Part shown: in pieces, positions 7,332 through 14,428 of the stretch
How positions within the stretch are numbered: the stretch's first letter is position 1
How the letters are laid out: the number at the start of each line of letters is the position of its first letter
Assembly: GCA_965370435.1 (NCBI GenBank)
Contig: CBDUUP010000076.1
Coordinates: forward strand, 1 to 14,463
Length of the DNA stretch: 14,463 nt
DNA from: CBDUUP01 sp965370435
GTDB taxonomy: Bacteria; Chloroflexota; Anaerolineae; Anaerolineales; UBA11579
Direction: 5' to 3'
The notes under the pieces: model-generated
The model's input: the letters and a program-made list of their open reading frames with translations, nothing else
Told to the model about the DNA's origin: nothing
The model's database searches: none
Made by a program: the position numbers and the translations under genes

Positions 7332-7352
7332 TATAAAAAACAAGAGACTACC

Positions 7353-8705
7353 ATGAAAAAAACCGCCCTCCTCCTCGCCGCCGGACAAGGCACCCGCATG
7401 AAATCCAAGCTCCCCAAGCTGCTGCACCCGTTGGGCGGCCGCCCCATGATCTGGTACAGCCTGGAAGCCGCCCAACAGGCCACCGGGGCCACCCCGGTCG
7501 TGGTGGTGGGGCATGGGGCCGAGGCGGTGAAGCAAACCGTGGGCGAAGCCGCCCGCTACGTCACCCAGGCAGAACAACTGGGCACCGGCCACGCCGTCCA
7601 GCAAGCTGAGTCCATGCTGCACGGGGAGAGCGGCCTGATATTGGTCACCTACGCCGACATGCCCCTGCTCACCGCTGAAACTCTGACCGGATTGGTCAAC
7701 GCCCAGGAAAACCATTCGGGGCCAATCACCATGCTCACCGTACAGGCCGAGGATCCCCGCGGCTTTGGCCGCATCGTCCGCGATCCTGCCGGACAGGTCG
7801 TCGCTATCGTGGAAGAAGCCCAGGCCACCCCGGAGCAGCGTGAGATCAAAGAGCTGAACGTCGGCGCCTACTGCTTCGCCGCGGACTGGCTGTGGCAGGC
7901 CCTGGCCCGGATTCCGCTCTCCCCCAAGGGTGAATACTACCTCACCGACCTGGTCGGCATCGCCGTGAGCGAGGGTTTATCGGTTCAAACTATGGCCACC
8001 CAAGACCTGGCCGAGTCCATCGGCATCAACACCCGGGTTCACCTGGCCGAGGCTGAAGCCCTCCTGCGCCGCCGCGTCAACCATCGCTGGATGGAAGCTG
8101 GCGTGACCTTGATCGACCCCCAAACCACCTATATTGAACCCACCGTCATCCTCGGACAAGACACCACAATCTGGCCCAACACCTACTTGCTGGGCGAAAC
8201 CCAGATCGGCGAAAGCTGCACGCTAGGTCCCAACACCCTCATCCGGTCATCCAAGCTGGGGGATGGCTGTGAAGTGACGGCTTCGTCGCTGGAACACGCG
8301 GTGGTAGAGGACAACGTCGATATCGGCCCCTTCGGCCACCTGCGCAAAGGCGCCCACCTGGCCTCCGGCGTGCACATGGGCAACTTCGGCGAAGTGAAGA
8401 ACGCCTACCTGGGAGAAGGAACCAAAATGGGCCACTTCTCCTATATCGGCGACGCCAACATCGCAGAAGATGTGAACATCGGAGCCGGAACCATCACCTG
8501 CAATTACGATGGGAAGGAAAAGCACCATACCGAGATCGAGGCGGGGGTCTTCATCGGCAGCGATACCATGCTGGTGGCCCCGCTCAAAGTCGGCCAGGGC
8601 GCTATTACCGGGGCCGGAGCGGTGGTCACCAAAGATGTAAAACCCAACACCCTGGTCGCGGGGATGCCCGCCCGCGCCATCCGAAAACTAGAAGACCATG
8701 AATGA
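7353..8705 (+). CDS. glmU: Bifunctional N-acetylglucosamine-1-phosphate uridyltransferase / glucosamine-1-phosphate acetyltransferase
   Basis: A cytoplasmic trimeric enzyme that acetylates glucosamine-1-phosphate and then uridylates it, giving UDP-GlcNAc for peptidoglycan and other glycans. The 450 residues match the family (E. coli has 456). The N-terminal nucleotidyltransferase has LAAGQGTRMKSK (8-19), QLGTGHAV (75-82), metal-binding D102 in YADMP and a second metal ligand in IGINTR (N226). The C-terminal half (about 258-440) is a left-handed beta helix of hexapeptide repeats with RKGAHL (330 on), the likely catalytic H361 in GHFSYIGDA, and ITCNYDG (381-387). The frame stays open back to an ATG at 7218, but those 45 extra residues are AT-rich and unlike the family, so the start is set at 7353. 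Its last eight bases overlap the next gene. Confidence 0.97.
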   Translation: MKKTALLLAAGQGTRMKSKLPKLLHPLGGRPMIWYSLEAAQQATGATPVVVVGHGAEAVKQTVGEAARYVTQAEQLGTGHAVQQAESMLHGESGLILVTYADMPLLTAETLTGLVNAQENHSGPITMLTVQAEDPRGFGRIVRDPAGQVVAIVEEAQATPEQREIKELNVGAYCFAADWLWQALARIPLSPKGEYYLTDLVGIAVSEGLSVQTMATQDLAESIGINTRVHLAEAEALLRRRVNHRWMEAGVTLIDPQTTYIEPTVILGQDTTIWPNTYLLGETQIGESCTLGPNTLIRSSKLGDGCEVTASSLEHAVVEDNVDIGPFGHLRKGAHLASGVHMGNFGEVKNAYLGEGTKMGHFSYIGDANIAEDVNIGAGTITCNYDGKEKHHTEIEAGVFIGSDTMLVAPLKVGQGAITGAGAVVTKDVKPNTLVAGMPARAIRKLEDHE

Positions 8706-9969
8706 CCCACAAATTTATTTAATCTGTATACTCCTCCTCCTCCTTGATCTGGTAGTGGCCGCCATCCGAGCCAGCTTCATGAACACCCGCTACGTGCGCC
8801 TGGTAGCTTTGCGCGACCAGGGAGGAGTTGAGATCAATAAAACGCTTGACCTGCTCAACGGCAACGCGCCTCGTCTGCGGGCCAGTTTTCAGATCACCCA
8901 GGCCATTTTGCGCTTCGCCCTGGCCGGACTGCTTCTGGCATCCTTCTCACCCTGGGAAGGAAATGGGGCCTATCTATTCACCGTCACCGGCCTCCTAATC
9001 CTGACAGGATTGTTAATTTGGTTTGGGGAGTATCTGATAGAATGGCGTATACTTAATAACCCTGAACGCTGGGCCGTACGGCTGACTTCCCTGGCCAGCC
9101 TTCTAATCGCCGTTATCTCGCCGCTGTGGTTCCTCCCTCTTTTGCTCTCCCGGAATTCCCAGAGCGATAACGGGAACCCCGCCGTGGTGACCGAAGAGGA
9201 GTTGAAAACGCTGGTCAATGCCAGCGAACAAGGCGGCATGTTGGAGCAAGACGAACGCCAGATGATCTTCTCCGTCTTCCAGTTTGGCGATACCCTGGCG
9301 CGTGAGATCATGGTGCCCCGCATTGACGTGCTGGCCCTGGAAGCCCACACGCCCCTCCATCAGGCTGTAGATGTCCTGCTCGAATCGGGCTTCTCCCGGG
9401 TGCCGGTCTATGAAGAGACCGTGGACAACATCATCGGACTGCTTTACGCTAAGGATTTATTGCGAGTCTGGCGGCAGGGTGATAAAACCGGCTCACTACG
9501 TGACATGCTGCGTCCGGCCCGCTTCACCCCAGAGGCGAAAAAAGTGGATGACTTGCTGGAAGAAATGCAGTCCCAGCGCATCCACCAGGCCATTGTGGTG
9601 GACGAATACGGCGGCGTGGCCGGGCTGGTGACTCTGGAAGACATCATCGAGGAGATCTTTGGAGAGATCCAGGATGAATTCGATGAGGCTGAGGAGATGC
9701 TCTACCAGCGGATCAGCGACGAAGAGTACATCTTCCAGGCCCGCATTGACCTGGATGACTTCAACGAAGTCATGGGTAGCCATCTGGTCAAAGACGAGGC
9801 TGAAACCCTGGGCGGCTTGATCTACACCCGCATCGGGCGGGTGCCGAAAACGGGAGAACAGGTCGAAGAGAACGGATTGCTTCTGACCGTGGAGCAGATC
9901 AGCGGACGCCGTATTCGAAAAATTCGGGCACGCTGCCTCCCGCCCCCGGTAAAAGATGACGAGGATTAA
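8698..9969 (+). CDS. CorC/HlyC-type membrane protein with DUF21, CBS pair and C-terminal transporter-associated domain
   Basis: A 423-residue membrane protein of the CNNM/CorC family, associated with Mg2+ or Co2+ homeostasis; older names call members hemolysins. The membrane part (about 5-150) shows hydrophobic helices near 5-25, 68-84, 93-112 and 128-150. The motif around 179-188 (GGMLEQDERQ) and IMVPR (204-208) mark the linker and first CBS domain, which continues with RVPVYEE (234-240) and GLLYAKDLL. The second CBS domain has QAIVVDEYGGVAGLVTLED (297-315). The helix IIEEIFGEIQDEFDE then leads into the CorC_HlyC domain (about 340-413). The ATG at 8698 overlaps the glmU stop, indicating translational coupling. 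Substrate specificity is uncertain. Confidence 0.93.
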   Translation: MNDPQIYLICILLLLLDLVVAAIRASFMNTRYVRLVALRDQGGVEINKTLDLLNGNAPRLRASFQITQAILRFALAGLLLASFSPWEGNGAYLFTVTGLLILTGLLIWFGEYLIEWRILNNPERWAVRLTSLASLLIAVISPLWFLPLLLSRNSQSDNGNPAVVTEEELKTLVNASEQGGMLEQDERQMIFSVFQFGDTLAREIMVPRIDVLALEAHTPLHQAVDVLLESGFSRVPVYEETVDNIIGLLYAKDLLRVWRQGDKTGSLRDMLRPARFTPEAKKVDDLLEEMQSQRIHQAIVVDEYGGVAGLVTLEDIIEEIFGEIQDEFDEAEEMLYQRISDEEYIFQARIDLDDFNEVMGSHLVKDEAETLGGLIYTRIGRVPKTGEQVEENGLLLTVEQISGRRIRKIRARCLPPPVKDDED

Positions 9970-9972
9970 GCT

Positions 9973-10383
9973 ATGTTAACCGACGAAATGCGCCAGAACT
10001 TGATTGAAGTGGCTTCCACAGTCCGGAAATGGGCCTATGCCCCTTACTCCAAATACCTTGTGGGAGCTGCCTTATTGACCGCCTCCGGGCGGATCTACGA
10101 CGGCGTCAACGTGGAGAACGCCGCCTATCCCGACAGCATCTGCGCTGAACGGGTGGCGGTTTTCAAGGCCGTTTCCGAAGGCGAACTTAAATTTGAAGCC
10201 ATCGCCGTAGTCACCCAAAACGGCGGCGCTCCCTGCGGCTCTTGCCGCCAGGTGCTGGCCGAGTTCGGCCTGGATATCATTGTCATCACCGCTGATGATA
10301 CCGGCCATATCCATCAAAAAACCACCGTGGACGGCCTGCTGCCCAACGCATTCGTCCCCGCGGACTTGAACACCGAAACTTGA
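9973..10383 (+). CDS. cdd: Cytidine deaminase
   Basis: A cytoplasmic zinc enzyme deaminating cytidine and deoxycytidine to uridine forms in pyrimidine salvage. At 136 residues it is the short, tetrameric type. Visible hallmarks are YAPYSKYLVGAA (22-33), the substrate-contacting NVEN (46-49), the zinc ligand and catalytic glutamate in CAE (C57, E59), and PCGSCRQ (87-93) with zinc ligands C88 and C91. The ATG is three bases after the stop of the preceding gene, with GAGGA (9961-9965) seven bases upstream inside that gene's end, so it is part of the same transcript. Confidence 0.96.
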   Translation: MLTDEMRQNLIEVASTVRKWAYAPYSKYLVGAALLTASGRIYDGVNVENAAYPDSICAERVAVFKAVSEGELKFEAIAVVTQNGGAPCGSCRQVLAEFGLDIIVITADDTGHIHQKTTVDGLLPNAFVPADLNTET

Positions 10384-10411
10384 TCAAACTCCCTCATCAC
10401 AGGCTATCTTT

Positions 10412-11140
10412 ATGCGCATTCTGGTAATCTCTGACATTCATGGCAACCTGACGGCTCTGGAAGCGGTCTTGGCCGAAGCGGGCGAGGTGGACACAGTCTG
10501 GTGTCTGGGCGACGTTGTAGGTTACGGCCCGGACCCCAACCAAAGTATCGCCCGCCTCCAGGAACTGCCCAATTTCATCTGCCTGCTCGGCAACCACGAC
10601 GCCGCCGCCATCGGCCAGATTCCCATCCATGGGTTCAACCCGGAGGCCCGGGCCGCCATTGTCTGGACCCAGAGCGTCCTGGAGCCTGAATCCGCCACTT
10701 TCCTAAAAAGCCTGACCCAAACCGCCAGCATTGATAAAGTCACCCTGGCCCACGGCAGCCCCCGAAATCCCATCCTGGAATACCTCCTGGATACCCGCAC
10801 GGCGACCGAAAACTTTGAATTCTTCAATACCGATTTCTGTTTCGTCGGCCACAGCCATCTGCCCCTGGCCTTTTCCCTGACTGACGGGCAATATCTTTCC
10901 CAGCTCTCTGTCCCGCCGGTGAACCAGCCTATTCCCCTGCTCCCCCGCATCATCGTCAATCCCGGTTCGGTAGGCCAGCCCCGCGACCGCGACCCGCGCG
11001 CTTCCTTCGCCATCTTCGACACGGAGAACGATACCTGGCAGAACCAACGCGTCGAATACGACATAGCCGCGGTGCAGGAGCGCATGCGGGCCGCCGAACT
11101 GCCGGACAGGCACGTTACCCGCTTGACCGGGGGATGGTAA
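10412..11140 (+). CDS. Calcineurin-like metallophosphoesterase (YfcE/MJ0936 type)
   Basis: A 242-residue soluble phosphoesterase of the Metallophos_2 class with a two-metal centre. Metal-binding motifs in order are SDIHGN (7-12; D8, H10), GDVVGYGPDP (33-42; D34), GNHD (60-63; N61, H62), AHGSP (113-117; H114) and GHSHLP (146-151; H147, H149). NPGSVGQPRD (183-192) is the typical closing motif. Relatives act on phosphodiesters and the true substrate is not evident here. It lies 28 bases after the deaminase and probably shares its transcript. The ribosome-binding site is weak. Downstream is a 139-base spacer without an obvious terminator. Confidence 0.92.
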   Translation: MRILVISDIHGNLTALEAVLAEAGEVDTVWCLGDVVGYGPDPNQSIARLQELPNFICLLGNHDAAAIGQIPIHGFNPEARAAIVWTQSVLEPESATFLKSLTQTASIDKVTLAHGSPRNPILEYLLDTRTATENFEFFNTDFCFVGHSHLPLAFSLTDGQYLSQLSVPPVNQPIPLLPRIIVNPGSVGQPRDRDPRASFAIFDTENDTWQNQRVEYDIAAVQERMRAAELPDRHVTRLTGGW

Positions 11141-11279
11141 GAAGCCTGAAGCGCTGACAATTCCCCCATTGAGGCTGCTTCCCAGCAAGGGTGAATTGAC
11201 AACAACCCGAATCCTCTGGGAACTTTCCATTCACGACAAACGTCTTAGAGAGGAAATATAAAATTTAGGAGAAAACACT

Positions 11280-12239
11280 ATGTCTATCAAACGAATCTTG
11301 ATCCCTGTCACCCTCCTGGCTTTGCTGCTGGCCTCTTGCAACGCCAGCGGAGCCTCAGAACCGATGTACATCCAGTCTGACGTTGAAGCGGAATACTATG
11401 GCGGCGGTTCCCCCGTTGAAGAGAAGTTGGACTTCGACGCCCCCATGGGCGCCCCTGCGCCCCAGTCCTCCGTCGCCAGAGACGGAGTCTATGACGAAAG
11501 CGGTGAAGAAGAAGTGGACCGCATCGTCATCAAAAACGCCAATCTCTCTCTGGTGGTGGATGACCCTTCTGTTTCCATGGACGAAATCGCCGCCATGGCC
11601 GAAGCGTTGGGCGGGTACGTGGTCTCTTCCAACCTGTACCAGATGATGCTGGAGAGCGGCGCGGAAGTCCCCCAGGCCTTCATCACCATCCGAGTGCCCG
11701 CCGAGGTGTTCACCCAGACCCTGGACGATATCAAGTCCGGCGCGGGAAGGGTGCTTTCGGAGAATGTCTCCGGGCAGGACGTGACCCGTGAATACACCGA
11801 CCTGCAATCCCGCCTCACCAACCTGGAAAACGCCGAAGTCGAAATGACCCGCATCATGGAAGAAGCCAACCGGACCGAAGATGTCATCAACGCCTTCAAC
11901 CATTTGACCGGGATCCGCGAGCAGATCGAGGTCCTCAAGGGCCAGATCAAGTACTACGAGCAGTCGGCGGCTTTCTCCGCCATCAGCGTTGACCTGATCG
12001 CCGAGGCAGCCGCCCAGCCCCTCACCATCGGCGGCTGGCAGCCGGTGGGCGTGGCCAAGGACGCCATCCAGGCTCTCATCAACACCCTCAAAGCCATCGC
12101 CAACACGATTATCTGGCTGGCGCTGTACGGCCTGCCGACGCTGGTCGTGCTGGCGCTCCCGATCTGGCTGGTGTTCGTCCTCGTCCGAGGCTGGTGGAGA
12201 AAACGGAAGACCAAAGCTGTCCAAGCCTCTGAGGCCTAA
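11280..12239 (+). CDS. DUF4349 lipoprotein with C-terminal membrane helix
   Basis: A 319-residue secreted protein of unknown function. The signal peptide ends in a lipobox, LASC (17-20), so C20 should be lipid-modified. A low-complexity acidic region (about 21-80) follows. The DUF4349 domain runs from about 82 to 285. It begins DRIVIKNANLSLVVDD, has ITIRVPAEVF (137-146), then a charged heptad stretch (about 170-225) predicted to be coiled coil, and a final strand around SVDLIAEA. A hydrophobic helix at about 282-309 precedes a basic tail (WWRKRKTK), so the C-terminus also seems membrane-anchored. AGGAG (11267-11271) lies eight bases before the ATG, and a strong terminator follows, so it is likely transcribed alone or as the last gene of the cluster. 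Confidence 0.9.
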   Translation: MSIKRILIPVTLLALLLASCNASGASEPMYIQSDVEAEYYGGGSPVEEKLDFDAPMGAPAPQSSVARDGVYDESGEEEVDRIVIKNANLSLVVDDPSVSMDEIAAMAEALGGYVVSSNLYQMMLESGAEVPQAFITIRVPAEVFTQTLDDIKSGAGRVLSENVSGQDVTREYTDLQSRLTNLENAEVEMTRIMEEANRTEDVINAFNHLTGIREQIEVLKGQIKYYEQSAAFSAISVDLIAEAAAQPLTIGGWQPVGVAKDAIQALINTLKAIANTIIWLALYGLPTLVVLALPIWLVFVLVRGWWRKRKTKAVQASEA

Positions 12240-12266
12240 CCCTTATTGAAGTATATAAAAATCTTT

Positions 12267-12300
12267 CCTCCCGCAGGATTCAACCCTGCGGGAGGTTTTT
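12267..12300 (+). terminator. Intrinsic terminator after the DUF4349 gene
   Basis: A perfect 11-bp GC-rich stem, CCTCCCGCAGG (12267-12277) with CCTGCGGGAGG (12285-12295), has a seven-base loop and is followed by TTTTT. The same stem sequence is used again at 14376-14404. Confidence 0.93.
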
Positions 12301-12339
12301 AATTTGGCAAAATGATAAAGTCTAATCTTCGCCAACGCC

Positions 12340-12367
12340 TTGCAATTCGGCTCAATTCCGTTAGAAT
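12340..12367 (+). promoter_or_regulatory. Sigma-70-type promoter of the thiolase-like/DUF35 gene pair
   Basis: TTGCAA (12340-12345) and TAGAAT (12362-12367) are 16 bases apart. Initiation near 12374 would give a leader of about 35 bases. It lies just after a terminator and before the first gene of the pair. Confidence 0.6.
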
Positions 12368-12398
12368 AGGGGAGTTGAAAATACCATTACCCTACTAT

Positions 12399-12404
12399 GG
12401 AGGT
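12399..12404 (+). promoter_or_regulatory. Ribosome-binding site that sets the thiolase-like gene start
   Basis: GGAGGT is a near-perfect Shine-Dalgarno sequence four bases before the ATG at 12409. An in-frame ATG at 12397 overlaps this element and cannot use it, so 12409 is the better start. Confidence 0.75.
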
Positions 12405-12408
12405 ACCT

Positions 12409-13773
12409 ATGAGACCCGTTTACGCCATTTCTGGAGGCGTATCAAAATTTGCAAAATCTCGCCCCGACAAGACGTTCCCCGCCCTGGTCAAAGAAGCCTA
12501 CGACTACGCCATCGCCGACATTGACCTGGACTTCCCCACCTTCACCGGCCTGGTGGATGGCTCGGTGGCTTCCTATTTCTCCGACCACTTCACCCGCCAA
12601 CTCATGGCCGGGATCATGGTCCAGGATTACCTGGGCCTGTGTCCCAAGCCCGGCCACCGGGTGGAAGGCGGCGGCGCCACCGGCGGCCTCTGCTTCCAGG
12701 AGGCCTGGAAGTCCATCGCCAGCGGCCACATGGATGTGTGCGTCGCTTACGGCTTCGAGACCATGAGCCACGTGGAGACCTGGAAGGGCAACGAGTTCAT
12801 CGCCCTGGCATCCGACATCTCCTTCGATTACCCGGTGGGAGGCTTTTATTCCGGCTACTACGCCATGATGGTGACTCGCCACATGAAGGAATACGGCACC
12901 ACCGTGGAGCAGATGGCCCACGTCAGCGTGAAGAACCACATCAACGCCTATTACAACCCCTATTCCCAGAAGCGCAACCGCTACACCATCGAGGACGTGC
13001 GCAATTCGCCTATGGTGGCCTGGCCCCTGACCCGCCTGGACATCTGCGTGATGTCCGACGGCGCGGCGGCCACCATCCTGGTCTCCGAGGAGGGCTTGAA
13101 GCGCCTGGAAGACGCCGGAGCCAAGATCCCCCGCCCGCTGGTCAAGGTCGCCGGCATCGGACGGGGCACCGACGCCATGCGCATGGCCGACCGCCCCCAC
13201 GTGGACTACGATTACTTCATCGAGAATTACGCCACCGAGAAGGAGAAGGCCTCCGACGACACCCTGGCCTACTATAAGAAGATGTGGGACACCGGCACCC
13301 GCTATCCCGGCGTCCACTCGTTCCGGGCCGGGCGCACCGCCGGGAACATGGCCTGGAAGCACGCCGGGATCTCCGACCCCCTGGACGAACTGGACTTCAT
13401 CGAACTGCACGACGCCTACACCTCCAGCGAGATCCAGACCTACGAAGACCTGGGCCTCTGCCGCTATGGGGAGGGCGGCCCCTTCGCCGCATCCGGCAAG
13501 GCTTTCATGCCCGGCGTGGATTACGACCTGGACCTGGCCGACGAAACGGCCTGCCCGGTCAACCCCTCCGGCGGCCTCATCGCCTGCGGGCATCCCGTCG
13601 GCGCAACCGGCCTGATGCAGGCCGTGTTCGCCATCTGGCAGTTGCAGGCCACCATCAAGAAGCACTTCGACGACGCCACCCTGCAAGTCAAGGACGCCCA
13701 GCGCGGCGCCATCCACAGCCACGCCGGCACCGGCACCTACGTCACCGTCAGCGTCCTGGAACGCGAGGAGTAA
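12409..13773 (+). CDS. Thiolase-superfamily protein lacking the catalytic cysteines (SCP-x/Ltp2-like)
   Basis: A 454-residue thiolase-fold protein related to SCP-x/lipid-transfer thiolases. Family marks are MRPVYAISGGVSKF at the N-terminus, the GHMDVCVAYGFETMSH helix-strand (106-121), SDGAAATILVSE (216-227), IELHDAYTSSE (331-341), NPSGG (385-389) and GHPVGATG (394-401; H395). Where thiolases carry the nucleophilic Cys (pattern E-x-x-C-A-S-G-G) this protein reads EGGGATGG, with Gly at 89. The C-terminal Cys-x-Gly position reads HSHAGTG (436-442), with no Cys. It should therefore not do Claisen chemistry through an acyl-cysteine. Cys-less relatives partnered with DUF35 proteins include the steroid aldolase Ltp2, so an aldol-type reaction on a CoA ester is possible (inference). 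Automatic pipelines would probably name it acetyl-CoA acetyltransferase. The next gene starts four bases after its stop. Confidence 0.9.
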   Translation: MRPVYAISGGVSKFAKSRPDKTFPALVKEAYDYAIADIDLDFPTFTGLVDGSVASYFSDHFTRQLMAGIMVQDYLGLCPKPGHRVEGGGATGGLCFQEAWKSIASGHMDVCVAYGFETMSHVETWKGNEFIALASDISFDYPVGGFYSGYYAMMVTRHMKEYGTTVEQMAHVSVKNHINAYYNPYSQKRNRYTIEDVRNSPMVAWPLTRLDICVMSDGAAATILVSEEGLKRLEDAGAKIPRPLVKVAGIGRGTDAMRMADRPHVDYDYFIENYATEKEKASDDTLAYYKKMWDTGTRYPGVHSFRAGRTAGNMAWKHAGISDPLDELDFIELHDAYTSSEIQTYEDLGLCRYGEGGPFAASGKAFMPGVDYDLDLADETACPVNPSGGLIACGHPVGATGLMQAVFAIWQLQATIKKHFDDATLQVKDAQRGAIHSHAGTGTYVTVSVLEREE

Positions 13774-13777
13774 AATC

Positions 13778-14329
13778 ATGGCTAAAATTCCCCCCAAACG
13801 TGAAGAGACCCTGGGCGGCTTCATCGTCCACAACATCCCCTTCCCGGTGGACACCGACCCCGATTCCCTGGCCTTCCTCAAGAAGATGGCCCCCATCCAG
13901 ATCGAGCAGCCCTACAGCGTCACCTACCTGCACTCCTACGCCCAGGACAGCCCCTGGTTCGCCGGGCTGACCAACAAGCGCCTGCTCGCCAACCAGGACC
14001 CGGTCAACGGCTACGCTTACGCCCAGCCCCGCGGCCACGACATGTTCTCCGGCGCGGAGACCGACTGGATTGACATCACCGAGCGCGAGGCCCGCGTGCA
14101 TGCCTTCACCGTCTGCCACTTCGGCTCGGAGGAGTTCCTCCCCGAGACGCCCTTCGTCCTGGCCCTCATCGAAATCGAAGGCGTGAACACCCTCCTGCTG
14201 ACCCGCCTGACGGGCCTGGACCCCATGGAGGCCTCCCTGGACTGGATCGGCATGGAAGTCTCCCCCAAGTTCCTGCGCAACAGCAAGCTCAAACCCACCG
14301 ACGTGTATTTCGCTCCGGCGGAGGGGTGA
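13778..14329 (+). CDS. DUF35-type OB-fold protein with degenerate zinc ribbon, partner of the thiolase-like protein
   Basis: A 183-residue protein. After an N-terminal stretch, WFAGLTNKRLL (60-70) matches the helix and strand that open DUF35 proteins. The zinc-ribbon region then reads D74-P-V-N77-G and later QPRGHDMF, where the family normally has two Cys pairs around a PPR motif; no Cys is left there. The OB-fold follows: ARVHAFTVCHF (105-115), the PFVLALIEIEG strand (125-135), and a loop ending in GMEVSPKF. The only Cys of the protein is C113. In related systems DUF35 subunits bind a thiolase and help guide the CoA substrate. The ATG has GAGGAG (13765-13770) seven bases upstream, at the end of the thiolase-like gene, so the two are translated together. 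A repeat and a terminator follow. Confidence 0.85.
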   Translation: MAKIPPKREETLGGFIVHNIPFPVDTDPDSLAFLKKMAPIQIEQPYSVTYLHSYAQDSPWFAGLTNKRLLANQDPVNGYAYAQPRGHDMFSGAETDWIDITEREARVHAFTVCHFGSEEFLPETPFVLALIEIEGVNTLLLTRLTGLDPMEASLDWIGMEVSPKFLRNSKLKPTDVYFAPAEG

Positions 14330-14331
14330 GG

Positions 14332-14366
14332 GGACGCTGATTTGCGCGAATAATCGCTGATTTTTT
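14332..14366 (+). repeat. Interspersed repeat copy, CGCTGAT units
   Basis: GGACGCTGAT (14332-14341) and CGCTGATTTTTT (14355-14366) contain two CGCTGAT units exactly 20 bases apart. Both strings occur, on the opposite strand, at 7307-7331. The copy sits between the DUF35 stop codon and its terminator. Confidence 0.65.
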
Positions 14367-14373
14367 AACTGCC

Positions 14374-14409
14374 AACCTCCCGCAGGTTTTGAACCTGCGG
14401 GAGGTTTTT
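14374..14409 (+). terminator. Intrinsic terminator after the DUF35 gene
   Basis: A perfect 15-bp stem (AACCTCCCGCAGGTT, 14374-14388, with its complement 14392-14406) has a three-base loop and is followed by a T-run ending at 14409. Its central 11 bp are identical to the stem of the terminator at 12267-12295. Confidence 0.94.
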
Positions 14410-14428
14410 GATATGACCTTTTTGCCCC

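Larger units (their letters stand above)
6961..7352 (+). other. AT-rich, protein-free spacer with several inverted repeats
   Basis: No convincing coding region lies in these roughly 390 bases between tRNA-Gln and glmU. The first third is mixed in composition and holds a long hairpin (7030-7076). From about 7081 it becomes AT-rich and carries nested inverted repeats. An imperfect outer pair (7081-7096 with 7319-7334) encloses a perfect 12-base inner pair (7169-7180 with 7261-7272). The glmU promoter must lie here or upstream, but I see no strong -35/-10 pair. TTGTGA (7167) and TATGTT (7190) at 17-base spacing is the best weak candidate. Confidence 0.6.

Noticed and set aside
7218..7352. Upstream in-frame extension of glmU by 45 residues
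   Set aside because: The extension lies in AT-rich repeat DNA, resembles nothing in the family, and the start at 7353 gives the usual LAAGQGTRMKS position near the N-terminus.
11179..11222. TTCCCAG/CTGGGAA inverted repeat as terminator of the metallophosphoesterase transcript
   Set aside because: The arms are only seven bases long, 30 bases apart, and no T-run follows.
11196..11224. TTGACA at 11196-11201 as a -35 for the DUF4349 gene
   Set aside because: No acceptable -10 hexamer lies 16-18 bases downstream. TATAAA at 11257 would place initiation inside the ribosome-binding site.
12397..12408. Alternative ATG four codons upstream for the thiolase-like gene
   Set aside because: It overlaps the Shine-Dalgarno sequence GGAGGT that serves the ATG at 12409, and MRPVYAISGG is the more usual family start.
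12442..13896. 484-residue open frame on the - strand opposite the thiolase-like gene
   Set aside because: Its length is explained by the strong G/C third-position bias of the + strand gene. The translation is rich in G, V, A and H, with no family motif.
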